From NCBI GenBank assembly GCA_029779995.1, contig JAKOZM010000359.1, forward strand, positions 1 to 13,006: a DNA stretch of 13,006 bases, given 5' to 3'. This DNA is from Actinomycetes bacterium. GTDB lineage: Bacteria > Actinomycetota > Actinomycetes > S36-B12 > UBA10799. How positions within the stretch are numbered: the first letter of the stretch is position 1; each line of letters opens with the position of its first letter. The notes beneath the pieces are model-generated. The model was not told where the DNA came from. It saw nothing but the letters and a program-made list of their open reading frames with translations, and did no database searches. The position numbers and the translations under genes were made by a program. Shown one piece after another: positions 1-6,823 of the stretch.

Positions 1-212
1 CAGAGCATCGCGCAGGCGATCTCCGGCGGGCACGGGTCCACGACCACCCCGTCGGGGTCGGCACCAGCCTCACTCTCTTGGTACACCTGATGGAAGGCCA
101 CCAGTTGCCGGGCGTGGAAGAACCCGATCATCGCCTCCGCGGCTTTCGCGACCTCGAGCGGGTCACCGTCGGGCAGCATCGCCTCCCACGCCGCAACCAT
201 CAATTCATCCAT
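1..212 (-). CDS. DUF222 / 13E12-repeat family protein, N-terminal part (runs off window)
   Basis: Only the first 70 codons are present; the gene continues beyond base 1. The reading starts MDELMVAAWEAML and is followed by a helical stretch (AEAMIGFFHARQLVAFHQVY) and then PPEIACAML. This resembles the N-terminal half of DUF222 proteins, in which an acidic, helical region precedes an 'EIA.AL' helix; many members carry a C-terminal HNH nuclease motif, which lies outside the window. Family knowledge: these are multi-copy actinobacterial genes of unknown function (13E12 family in mycobacteria), several of them induced by DNA damage. The ATG at 212 is preferred because a -10 box ends 6 nt before it, which would make the transcript start at the ATG; no Shine-Dalgarno sequence is visible. 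A second in-frame ATG lies at 200. The family call rests on a short N-terminal piece, so it is moderate. Confidence 0.6.
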   Translation of the reverse strand, partial: MDELMVAAWEAMLPDGDPLEVAKAAEAMIGFFHARQLVAFHQVYQESEAGADPDGVVVDPCPPEIACAML

Positions 213-218
213 ACCCCA

Positions 219-241
219 ATGTTAGAACGGGGGTACGACAA
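219..241 (-). promoter_or_regulatory. PafBC (RecA-NDp type) DNA-damage promoter of the DUF222 gene
   Basis: Read on the minus strand, TTGTCGTAC (241-233) is followed by exactly 8 nt and then TAACAT (224-219). The published mycobacterial LexA-independent damage promoter is tTGTCRgtg-N8-TAnnnT. The TTGTC core, the R, the 8-nt spacer and TAnnnT all match; the less conserved 'gtg' does not. Six nucleotides separate the -10 box from the ATG at 212, so initiation at or next to the A of the start codon is expected (a leaderless mRNA). A perfect 10-bp palindrome, CTTGATCAAG (250-259), lies just upstream; its role is unknown. Confidence 0.6.
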
Positions 242-345
242 AACAATCTCTTGATCAAGGACTGTGGATCGACAGGGTGGCTACCCGCGCCACTGAGGAC
301 AACACATCAAGGTCCCGGCTCACACCGCGCCCACATTACGGTCTT

Positions 346-1503
346 TCAGTCGGGCACTAGCCCATCTTGAGCCGGGGCCAACCACCCGCGCAACGCCTCA
401 AAGACCGTCTCGTCGTTGAGTAGCTGCAGATGCCCAACCCCGCCGAGGTGTAACCCTTCACCCTGCACAGCCGAAGCGCTCGGGTAGCGCACCATGCCGT
501 CGCCGACCAGGCGGCCCATGGGGTGCTGGGGGTCACGCGTGAGTGTCGAGGCGATCCAGTAGTAGGTCGTGTGCGGCAGGAAGGGGACCTCGGCGCAGCG
601 GTTGGCGAGGAACTCGTCCACGTCCTGATCGCGCCAGTCGTCCTCGACCAATGAGCCGAACCGAAGGTCCTTCACGCCGGCGCTGCGGTTGGCCAGCACA
701 CGACCGATCGGCTCCGACTCCGGCACTCGGCGCATCACCCAGTCGATCACATGGACGGCCTTCTCCAGCGGCGCCCCCAGGTGGGGAGTGCCCAGACTGA
801 CCACGGTCACCACCTTGGAGGTCCACGGCGTTTCATGGTGGCACGCGCTGCGGGACACGAGGCCGCCCATCGAGTGCCCGACCAGGCTGACCGACTCCAC
901 GGGCACCGGCCAGCGCGCGACCAGGTCGTCGATCAGATCGCTGAGGGCGCGGCCGTTGTCACTGATGTGCCGACCGGAGTTGAACCGAACGAAGACGGGG
1001 GTCAGGCCGTCATCGATGAGGCGTTCGCCGTAGGTCGGTCGCTGCTTGGAGGACCAAGCCCGTTCGTCCTCGGCCAGGCCATGTACGAAGACCACGACGT
1101 GGCCGGTGGCGTCCGGGTAGTCGACGGCGGGGTCGGCGTCACGACCAGCCACCCGCAGCGACATGGTCAGGGCAAGCTCGGGGTGTTCCTCGGCGATGAA
1201 GTCCCCGTGGAAACCGTTGACGACCGGCTGCAGGGTCCGGCCCCACCGGGTGGCGCCCGGCTCCACACCAGTGCGGCTGCCGAGACGGGAGACTGCCTTC
1301 GGCGCTCCAACGTGTGCCTTCTCGACCACGCCATAGACCGCCGCGGCCGTCACGGTGTGTGCGCGGTGGTACGGTTTCGCGACGGCGGGCAGGGCCGCAT
1401 CGACCCGGTCGGCGATCGCCATGTGGGTGTCCGCAGTGATCCTCACCATTCCGCCCAGAGCCTTGCCGGTCAGCGCCCCGAGATCCTTCCACTGTGCACT
1501 CAT
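346..1503 (-). CDS. Alpha/beta-hydrolase, esterase/lipase type
   Basis: This 385-residue protein has a classical alpha/beta-hydrolase core. VVVFVHGL (137-143) gives the oxyanion-hole HG motif, GHSMGG (209-214) is the nucleophile elbow with Ser211, and SLGTPHLGAP (236-245) is the segment typical of PGAP1/DUF676-like lipases. Asp335 in GDGMV and His358 in GVGHLQLL complete a likely Ser-Asp-His triad. Residues 1-100 form a helical, Ala-rich extension with no signal peptide, so a cytoplasmic or peripherally membrane-bound enzyme is likely. The substrate cannot be told from sequence; an ester or lipid is the natural guess. The start overlaps the stop of the upstream acetyltransferase gene (ATGA, 1500-1503), and GTGAGG lies about 5 nt before the ATG, so translation is coupled. 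About 130 bp separate its stop from the DUF222 gene; I see no clear T-tailed terminator there. Confidence 0.85.
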   Translation of the reverse strand: MSAQWKDLGALTGKALGGMVRITADTHMAIADRVDAALPAVAKPYHRAHTVTAAAVYGVVEKAHVGAPKAVSRLGSRTGVEPGATRWGRTLQPVVNGFHGDFIAEEHPELALTMSLRVAGRDADPAVDYPDATGHVVVFVHGLAEDERAWSSKQRPTYGERLIDDGLTPVFVRFNSGRHISDNGRALSDLIDDLVARWPVPVESVSLVGHSMGGLVSRSACHHETPWTSKVVTVVSLGTPHLGAPLEKAVHVIDWVMRRVPESEPIGRVLANRSAGVKDLRFGSLVEDDWRDQDVDEFLANRCAEVPFLPHTTYYWIASTLTRDPQHPMGRLVGDGMVRYPSASAVQGEGLHLGGVGHLQLLNDETVFEALRGWLAPAQDGLVPD

Positions 1504-2018
1504 GGCAGCCTCACTCTCATGTCGCGGCTTCCGCCTTCGATCTTGTCGTACTCCACGGTCCCGACAGCCTTCAGTAGCCGTGCGGGCGCCTCGTTGGTGC
1601 CCAGCATGTAGCCGGTCAGATGGGTGATGCCCCGCCGTGACGCCTCCCGCGCCACGGCCTGGGTCAGCAGCCGCCCTGCGCCGCGGCCGTGGATCTCGTC
1701 AGTGATGGCGATGCAGAACTCGGCGGTGTCGGGCTGACCCGGCAGCCGGATGGCGTGTGCCAGGCCGAGGATGATGTCCTTGCAGGACCTCCGCTTCCAC
1801 ACCAGCACCAGCGCCAGCTCTTCGGTGTCGAACAGATGCCGGATGTCGGCCTGCGACAGACGCGGTTTGCTGGACATGAAGCGGCGGTACTTGGTCTCGT
1901 CGGACAGATGGTCGAAGCCCTGGATCAGGTCCATACGGTCGCTGGGTTCCATCGGCCGGACCGCGACCCGCAGACCATGGCTCAAGGTGCCTTCCGTCAG
2001 ATAGGTCATTGTGCTCAT
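1500..2018 (-). CDS. GNAT-family N-acetyltransferase
   Basis: The 172-residue reading from the ATG at 2018 is a single GNAT domain. RPMEPSDR (21-28) is the usual strand-1/helix-1 opening, followed by DHLSDETKYRRF (36-47), which resembles the 'LSPESRYLRF' segment of actinobacterial Pat-like acetyltransferases. IHGRGAGRLL (109-118) is the acetyl-CoA pyrophosphate loop (R/Q-x-x-G-x-G/A), and TNEAPARLLKAVG (141-153) is the motif-B helix. Unlike Pat, no cyclic-nucleotide-binding domain is fused. The acceptor is unknown; a protein lysine or a small amine are both possible. The start is uncertain: ATGs lie at 2045, 2018 and 2009, none with a good Shine-Dalgarno. A possible leaderless promoter would favour 2045 (181 residues). 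The open frame continues upstream to 2687, but that part is antisense to pucR-like coding and is not credible. It is the first gene of a two-gene unit with the hydrolase. Confidence 0.8.
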   Translation of the reverse strand: MSTMTYLTEGTLSHGLRVAVRPMEPSDRMDLIQGFDHLSDETKYRRFMSSKPRLSQADIRHLFDTEELALVLVWKRRSCKDIILGLAHAIRLPGQPDTAEFCIAITDEIHGRGAGRLLTQAVAREASRRGITHLTGYMLGTNEAPARLLKAVGTVEYDKIEGGSRDMRVRLP

Positions 2019-2050
2019 GTATCCAGAGTGCCTGCCGATTGGCATAAGCA

Positions 2051-2080
2051 ATAGTGACTGGAGCACAGACTTGAAGGTCA
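2051..2080 (-). promoter_or_regulatory. Possible promoter of the acetyltransferase-hydrolase unit
   Basis: On the minus strand TGACCT (2080-2075) and CACTAT (2056-2051) are separated by 18 nt and resemble -35 and -10 boxes. The predicted start site falls at about 2045, where there is an in-frame ATG. These boxes interleave with the divergent boxes of the PucR-type gene. This is a reading by eye with one mismatch in the -10 box. Confidence 0.3.
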
Positions 2081-2084
2081 TAAT
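2055..2084 (+). promoter_or_regulatory. Possible promoter of the PucR-type regulator gene
   Basis: TGACTG (2055-2060) and CATAAT (2079-2084) are 18 nt apart. The -10 box ends 6 nt before the GTG at 2091, so a leaderless transcript is likely, in keeping with the lack of a Shine-Dalgarno. An inverted repeat, ATTGT-N6-ACAAT (2083-2098), straddles the expected start site and could be an operator, for example for autoregulation. Confidence 0.4.
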
Positions 2085-2090
2085 TGTTCG

Positions 2091-3173
2091 GTGACAATAA
2101 ACCCCCTCCATGTCCCGGTATTGCCCGCTGCACTCGTGCAGGACATCCGGGACCAGATCCCGCACGTCGCCGAGATCACGGTGGCCACGGTGGCCGCGGA
2201 GGTCCCCGCCTACGCCCTTGCCACGCAGGATCCCTACCGCACCGAACTCGAGGCCGGCGTACGGATCGCATTCGAACAGTTCGCGGGGCTGTTCTCCGAC
2301 CCTGAGCCAGAGGCGCTGGCCCGGATCGCCCGGGCCGCGCGGGCGCTGGGCCGTACCGAGGCCCGGCGCCGGCGCGGCATCGGTGCCCTGCTGACCGCGT
2401 ACCAGGTGGGCACCGGCGTCCATTGGCAGGAGGTGTCCCGGCTGGCCCTGGCCCACGGCGTGGATGCCGACACCCTGGCGGAGCTCGCTGGCCTCATCTT
2501 CGCCTACAACCAGCGGCTGTCGGCCGCCAGCGTCGAGGGATATGCCACTGAGACCCAGACCAGGGAGCGCCACCGGGAGGTGCTGGCCGCGGCCCTGCTC
2601 TCCGGTGAGCCGACGGAGGGACAGTTGGTGCGAGCGGCCTGGACGCCGCCGGTCACCCTGACCTGCGTGCTGTTGGAGCCCAACCATGTCGGTGCGGTGC
2701 TCAGTGCTTTCCCCGAGTGCCTGCAGACCCCGGTCGAGGACGCGGTCGCGGTGCTCGTCCCAGACGCGACGCGCACGACCCTGATGCGTGCCGTGGTCGG
2801 CACCTCAGCGGTCGTTGGTCCCACCGTCGCCTGGCAGCGGGCAGCGCATTCCTACCGGCGGGCGTTGGCGCTGTCCGAGGTGATCCAGGAACGGCCGGTG
2901 GACACTGAGGACCACCTCGTCGACCTCGTGCTGACCGGGGACGCACTGGCCGATCTGCGTGCTCAGGTCCTCGCACCGCTGGGCGGCAATGAGCGGCTGC
3001 GGCAGACATTGCGCTCGTGGCTGCTGCATCAGGGCCGCCGCGATGCCGTGGCGGCTGACCTGTTCGTGCATCCGCAGACCGTGCGCTACCGCATGGGGCA
3101 GATCCGCGAGGTCTACGGTGAACGTCTCAACGATCCGGCCGAGGTCCTGAAGCTGGTCGTCGCGCTGGGCTGA
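2091..3173 (+). CDS. PucR/CdaR-family transcriptional regulator
   Basis: The protein has 360 residues. The C-terminal part QGRRDAVAADLFVHPQTVRYRMGQI (about 314-338) is the characteristic PucR-type helix-turn-helix ('A..L.VH..TVRYRL..I'), followed by LNDPAEVLKLVVALG. Residues 1-150 are helical (ALVQDIRDQIPHVAEIT, EQFAGLF, RRRGIGALLTAYQVG) and resemble the RsbR-N-like domain found at the front of many actinobacterial PucR proteins. The middle (about 185-300) would be the degenerate GGDEF-like sensory region. Family knowledge: such proteins respond to metabolites and activate catabolic genes (purines, amino acids, sugar acids). The GTG start is chosen because a -10 box lies exactly 6 nt upstream and the RsbR-N-like region begins within the first 15 residues. 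It is divergent from the acetyltransferase gene and 60 bp upstream of the acyl-CoA dehydrogenase gene, so either may be its target. Confidence 0.85.
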   Translation: MTINPLHVPVLPAALVQDIRDQIPHVAEITVATVAAEVPAYALATQDPYRTELEAGVRIAFEQFAGLFSDPEPEALARIARAARALGRTEARRRRGIGALLTAYQVGTGVHWQEVSRLALAHGVDADTLAELAGLIFAYNQRLSAASVEGYATETQTRERHREVLAAALLSGEPTEGQLVRAAWTPPVTLTCVLLEPNHVGAVLSAFPECLQTPVEDAVAVLVPDATRTTLMRAVVGTSAVVGPTVAWQRAAHSYRRALALSEVIQERPVDTEDHLVDLVLTGDALADLRAQVLAPLGGNERLRQTLRSWLLHQGRRDAVAADLFVHPQTVRYRMGQIREVYGERLNDPAEVLKLVVALG

Positions 3174-3199
3174 ACCTGTTCGTGCGTCCCGGGCCGCAC

Positions 3200-3227
3200 T
3201 GAACCCGTCCCCGACGGCCCGTACGGT
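3200..3227 (+). promoter_or_regulatory. Possible leaderless promoter of the acyl-CoA dehydrogenase gene
   Basis: TGAACC (3200-3205) and TACGGT (3222-3227, TANNNT type) lie 16 nt apart. The -10 box ends 6 nt before the ATG at 3234. No purine-rich ribosome-binding site precedes that ATG, so a transcript beginning at the start codon is the simplest reading. Confidence 0.4.
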
Positions 3228-3233
3228 AGCGGC

Positions 3234-4952
3234 ATGGCCCGTTCGCTGCTGCTGAGTACCCGTGACCTCGAGTTCCTGCTCTACGAATGGTTGGACGTCT
3301 CAGCGCTCACTGCTCAAGACCGTTTTGCGGAGCATTCCCGGGAGACGTTCGACGCAGCCCTGGACCTGAGCCGAACCGTCGCCGAGCGGCACTTCGCGCC
3401 GCATAATCGCCGTAATGATCTCGAGGAGCCCACCTTCGATGGGCAGACGGTGCATCTGCATCCCGAGATCGGTGAGGCGTTGCAGGTGTTCCACGAGACC
3501 GGTCTGATGAGCGCCGGCATGCCCGAGCGGGTGGGTGGGATGCAGTTGCCGGCCGTCGTCACGACGGCCTGTTTCGCCTGGTTTCAGGCAGCCAACATCA
3601 GCACGTCGGGGTACCCCTTCCTCACCGTCGCGAACGCCAACCTGCTGTTGGAGTACGGCACGGACGAACAGGTCGAGACCTACGTGCGGCCCATGCTGGA
3701 AGGGCGCTACTACGGCACGATGTGCCTATCCGAACCGCAGGCGGGCTCCTCCCTGGCCGATGTGGCGGTGCGGGCCGAACCGCAGGAGGACGGCAGTTAC
3801 CGGCTGTTCGGGAACAAGATGTGGATCTCCGGCGGGGATCATGAGTTGTCGCAGAACATCATCCATTTGGTGTTGGCACGGGTCGCCGGTGCTCCGGCGG
3901 GAGTCAAAGGGCTGAGCCTGTTCATCGTGCCAAAGTGGCTGCCCGGGCAGCGCAACGATGTCGTGCTCGCCGGGCTGAACCACAAAATGGGCTTCCGCGG
4001 GACGACGAACACGTTGCTGAACTTCGGTGAGGGAGGCTTCACCCCGGGGGGACAGCCAGGTGCGGTCGGCTACCTGGTGGGGGAACGCAACCGTGGACTG
4101 GCCTACATGTTCCACATGATGAACGAGGCCCGGATCGGGGTGGGAGTGGGCGCGGTGGCGCTGGGTTACACCGGCTACCTGCATGCTTTGGAGTACGCCA
4201 AGACCCGTGAGCAGGGCCGGCGGCTGGTGAACCGGGACCCGGCGACGGCGCAGGTCCCGATCATCGAGCACGCCGACGTCCGCCGGATGCTGCTGGCTCA
4301 GAAGGCATACGTGGAAGGCGGCTTGGCGCTGAGTCTGTACTGCGCGCGCCTCGTGGACACCGAGGATCCGGTGCTGGACCTGCTGACACCGATCGCGAAG
4401 AGCTGGCCATCGCAGTGGTGTCTGGCCGCCAACGACCTGGCGATCCAGGTGTATGGGGGTTACGGCTACACCCGGGACTACCCGGTCGAGCAGTTCTACC
4501 GTGACAACAGGCTCAATCCCATTCACGAGGGCACTCACGGTATCCAGGGCCTGGACCTGCTCGGTCGCAAGGTCGTGCAGGATGGCGGCGCCCTGTTGCA
4601 GGATCTCCTGGGCCGCATTCATGCCACCTGCGATCGCGCGGGGGACGACACGGTGCGCAACGCGGCCGACCGCTTGGCCGCCACGACCATGCGGCTGTGG
4701 GCCACCGGCGACGCCGAACTCGCACTGGCCAACGCCACGGTGTATCTGGAGGCGTTCGGCCACGTGGTGGTGGCCTGGCTGTGGCTGGAACAGTCGCTGG
4801 TCGCCGCGAATCAGGCGGGTAGTTTCTACGACGGCAAGCGCGCCGCGGCCACCTACTTTCTGCGCTATGAACTGCCCAAGGTCGGACCCATGCTGGATCT
4901 GCTGGACCGTCTCGACCGGTTAACGCTTGACCTGAATCCGGCGTCGCTGTAG
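3234..4952 (+). CDS. Acyl-CoA dehydrogenase, long FadE5/DmdC-like type
   Basis: This is a flavin-dependent enzyme expected to introduce an alpha-beta double bond into an acyl-CoA. At 572 residues it is longer than the common 380-400 form. The start LLLSTRDLEFLLYEWLDV matches the N-terminal extension of the FadE5/DmdC-like class. MCLSEPQAGSSLADV (163-177) is the first family signature, and WISGGDHE (197-204) and the region around 290-320 belong to the substrate/FAD core. QVYGGYGYTRDYPVEQFYRD (405-424) and NPIHEGTHGIQGLDLLG (428-444) form the C-terminal signature, with Glu432 as the likely catalytic base. Residues from about 455 to the end are an extra helical domain like the PF12806-type acyl-CoA dehydrogenase C-terminal domain. 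The substrate (fatty acyl-CoA, methylthiopropanoyl-CoA or another) is not determined by sequence. The preceding PucR-type gene suggests metabolite-controlled catabolism. No electron-transfer partner is visible nearby. Confidence 0.9.
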   Translation: MARSLLLSTRDLEFLLYEWLDVSALTAQDRFAEHSRETFDAALDLSRTVAERHFAPHNRRNDLEEPTFDGQTVHLHPEIGEALQVFHETGLMSAGMPERVGGMQLPAVVTTACFAWFQAANISTSGYPFLTVANANLLLEYGTDEQVETYVRPMLEGRYYGTMCLSEPQAGSSLADVAVRAEPQEDGSYRLFGNKMWISGGDHELSQNIIHLVLARVAGAPAGVKGLSLFIVPKWLPGQRNDVVLAGLNHKMGFRGTTNTLLNFGEGGFTPGGQPGAVGYLVGERNRGLAYMFHMMNEARIGVGVGAVALGYTGYLHALEYAKTREQGRRLVNRDPATAQVPIIEHADVRRMLLAQKAYVEGGLALSLYCARLVDTEDPVLDLLTPIAKSWPSQWCLAANDLAIQVYGGYGYTRDYPVEQFYRDNRLNPIHEGTHGIQGLDLLGRKVVQDGGALLQDLLGRIHATCDRAGDDTVRNAADRLAATTMRLWATGDAELALANATVYLEAFGHVVVAWLWLEQSLVAANQAGSFYDGKRAAATYFLRYELPKVGPMLDLLDRLDRLTLDLNPASL

Positions 4953-5044
4953 AGCGGGTTGTTTGGGCAGCGGCGGGCCCCCTCCCCGGCGGCAGTCCGC
5001 AAGCGATGATGCGTGGGCACCAACAGGGTGTTGGGGGTCGTGAC

Positions 5045-5090
5045 GGTTCAAAGTTCCGCACGCAGCCGGTGGGCGTGCGGAACTTTAACC
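5045..5090. repeat. Long hairpin with 14-bp perfect arms
   Basis: AAAGTTCCGCACGC (5050-5063) is the exact reverse complement of GCGTGCGGAACTTT (5073-5086), with a 9-nt loop. Outside a one-base bulge, GGTT (5045-5048) pairs with AACC (5087-5090). No run of T follows on either strand, so this does not look like an intrinsic terminator. The arm sequence recurs at 5169-5187, which points to a repeat element such as a REP-like palindrome. Confidence 0.7.
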
Positions 5091-5130
5091 CTCCCGGTGC
5101 CCGATTTACCCAGGTATGTCCTATCTGCAA

Positions 5131-5187
5131 GGGTCAAATCCGCGCATCTTCACCCTCACGAGTGGTTGGCGTGCGGATCTTTGAACC
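5131..5187. repeat. Second, degenerate copy of the same palindrome
   Basis: GCGTGCGGATCTTTGAACC (5169-5187) matches the reverse complement of 5045-5063 at 18 of 19 positions. The left side GGGTCAAATCCGCGC (5131-5145) is an imperfect inverted partner. The right arm lies only 22 nt before the -10 box of the downstream secreted-protein gene, so it could affect that promoter. Confidence 0.5.
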
Positions 5188-5208
5188 GAATGCTGACCTG
5201 CCCGGGCC

Positions 5209-5214
5209 TACACT
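5209..5214 (+). promoter_or_regulatory. Possible -10 box of the secreted-protein gene
   Basis: TACACT fits TANNNT and ends 7 nt before the ATG at 5222. No Shine-Dalgarno is present, which suggests a leaderless transcript. I find no convincing -35 box at normal spacing. Confidence 0.4.
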
Positions 5215-5221
5215 GCGGGAC

Positions 5222-5710
5222 ATGATCCGCCCCCTCGTCGTCCCGCTGACCGCCGCCCTGATCGCGACTCCCGTGGCCCCCGCCCTGGCAGAGAATCTCA
5301 CGATCAGCCTGGCCCACGGGCCCATCTCCGCCACCCTCGACCCGGTGACGCCTGGGACAGCGAGTCCGGGGGACCTGCGTCTGTACCACATCGATCTCAC
5401 ACGGCCCGGTAAGCAGAAGGTCGTAGGGTTCATGACCGGCTCCTTGTTGACCACCGCGGTCGGAAGGCCCACGCCGGGTAAGGAGTACCGGGCAGCCGAC
5501 TTGGTATTCACGGTCGGGAACTCCCAACTGGTCCTCGGCGGGGTGGCCGTCTATGACCAGAAGGCAGCGACAGTGGCGAGGCGGTCCTCTGTCATCCGGC
5601 CGGTGATCGGTGGCACGGGCATGTACGCCGGAGCGCATGGCTGGGCGAAGTCGACCCGCTTCAAGGACAACACCTGGCGGCACACGTTCCATGTGGAAGT
5701 GGACGAGTAG
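5222..5710 (+). CDS. Secreted allene-oxide-cyclase/dirigent-like barrel protein
   Basis: The 162-residue product opens with a clear Sec signal peptide: a hydrophobic stretch at 4-20, then ALA at 21-23 with probable cleavage before Glu24. This fixes the start at 5222; the frame is open further upstream, but that part crosses the palindromic repeats. The mature part is beta-rich: DLRLYHIDLT (51-60), VVGFMTGSLLTT (67-78), DLVFTVGNSQLVLGGVAVY (93-111) and VIGGTGMYAGAHG (128-140). The last matches the 'GGTG.(Y/F).GA.G' turn typical of allene-oxide-cyclase-like and dirigent-like barrels. Bacterial members are mostly uncharacterised; an enzymatic role is not implied, because the fold is also used for binding. 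It probably acts outside the cell. The PrsW-type gene starts 65 bp downstream, and the two may be co-transcribed. Confidence 0.65.
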   Translation: MIRPLVVPLTAALIATPVAPALAENLTISLAHGPISATLDPVTPGTASPGDLRLYHIDLTRPGKQKVVGFMTGSLLTTAVGRPTPGKEYRAADLVFTVGNSQLVLGGVAVYDQKAATVARRSSVIRPVIGGTGMYAGAHGWAKSTRFKDNTWRHTFHVEVDE

Positions 5711-5775
5711 CCGACGTCCGGCAATCGGAAACACTGTCTCTGAAGTGCAAAGATCCAGTGACCGATGCCAGGGGT

Positions 5776-6795
5776 ATGACAGCAACGATCACCCGCTCGC
5801 AATACTCCTATGGTCCCGCTGGCAAGACCGCCGGTTGGGACGATCACGCCTGGGACGGTATCGCCGTCGATGACCCGAACGCTGCAGCCCTGCCGCCGCC
5901 ACGCCACCAACTCCTCCCCTTCCTGAGGCACTCTTGGTTCTGGCTGGTGGTGGCCGGGCAGGCCATGGTTCTGGCAGCGTCCTACGTGGCCGCCGTCAAC
6001 GACAGTCGTGTCCTCGCCTGGCTGACCTTGCCCGGCTACATCGTGTTCATGGCAGGCGCAGTCGTGATCGTCAACCGGCACATCCGTTGGGGTGATCTAC
6101 CCGACTTCCTGAAGGTGCTGGGCTGGGGCCTGGCCAGTGGCCTCGCCGCCTTCGTGATCGCACGGATCATTGAGGGGGGCATCGAGCCGCGGGTCATGCC
6201 GTTCTCGGCCGAACTCTGGTTGGCGGGGCCCGTCGAGGAGACCAGCAAATTGCTCGTCCCCGTCCTGCTGCTCGCATTCGGCGGCCTGGCCTTCAAGGAT
6301 CCGCGCGCAGGACTACTGCTCGTCATGACCAGCGCGGCGTTCTTCGGGGTGGCCGAAGGGCTGTTCTACAGCATCAATGCCAGCCAGTGGGGGATCCTCT
6401 CAGAAGGCTTCACGAGGCCGGTGTCGGAGATGGGTCACCCGTACATGACCGGCATCGCGGCGCCGGTGATCTGGCTGGCGGCCTGGCGCGCCGGCCGGGT
6501 CGTGACCAAGGCCGGCATCCTGGCTTGGGTGGCTGTCATGGCTCTGCACTCCGTGCACGACGGAGTCGGAGGATTCGGCAAGCACACCCAGAACATCACG
6601 TCGTTCACAGCGCTCGACGCCGAGTTCTGGACGACCACAGTGGGCGGCACCGTATTCGCCACGGTGTGGGCAGTTCTCATGTACCTGCTCACGCGTCACA
6701 CCGGCCGCGAACTCGCACCGCCCGCAGCACTGCCGGACAATCCTGCGCACTGGCGCCCGCAGCTGAAGCGCTGGGGTGTGCCCAGCGGCGAGTAA
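5776..6795 (+). CDS. PrsW-family intramembrane glutamic protease
   Basis: From the ATG at 5776 the product has 339 residues, with about eight hydrophobic segments and a soluble N-terminal tail rich in Asp, Ala and Pro. PrsW landmarks are visible: GPVEETSK (152-159, the EExxK motif), FGVAEGLFYS (190-199, conserved Glu194), GHPYMTGI (220-227, conserved His221) and ALHSVHDG (256-263, conserved His258/His261). Family knowledge: PrsW (M82) cleaves membrane proteins within the bilayer; in Bacillus subtilis it cuts the anti-sigma factor RsiW. No sigma/anti-sigma pair lies in this window, so the substrate here is unknown. An upstream GTG at 5758 would add six residues (MTDARG); neither start has a well-placed ribosome-binding site, so the choice is weak. 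The next gene follows after 28 bp, which suggests one transcript. Confidence 0.85.
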   Translation: MTATITRSQYSYGPAGKTAGWDDHAWDGIAVDDPNAAALPPPRHQLLPFLRHSWFWLVVAGQAMVLAASYVAAVNDSRVLAWLTLPGYIVFMAGAVVIVNRHIRWGDLPDFLKVLGWGLASGLAAFVIARIIEGGIEPRVMPFSAELWLAGPVEETSKLLVPVLLLAFGGLAFKDPRAGLLLVMTSAAFFGVAEGLFYSINASQWGILSEGFTRPVSEMGHPYMTGIAAPVIWLAAWRAGRVVTKAGILAWVAVMALHSVHDGVGGFGKHTQNITSFTALDAEFWTTTVGGTVFATVWAVLMYLLTRHTGRELAPPAALPDNPAHWRPQLKRWGVPSGE

Positions 6796-6823
6796 TCCCG
6801 TCCCGTGAGGGTAGGGGCGACCC

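Noticed and set aside
751..1611. 286-codon open frame on the plus strand
   Set aside because: It lies antisense to the alpha/beta-hydrolase, whose catalytic motifs are all in the minus frame. The plus product shows no recognisable domain and is explained by high GC.
2019..2687. Upstream extension of the acetyltransferase reading frame to 395 residues
   Set aside because: The added part is antisense to the PucR-type gene and has no domain; the GNAT domain begins just after the ATGs at 2045-2009.
3726..4763. 345-codon minus-strand frame
   Set aside because: It is a shadow of the acyl-CoA dehydrogenase gene, with His/Gln/Val-rich composition and no family features.
5006..5221. Upstream extension of the secreted barrel protein
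   Set aside because: The extension crosses the palindromic repeats and would bury the signal peptide; the start at 5222 gives a standard Sec signal and a -10 box at leaderless distance.
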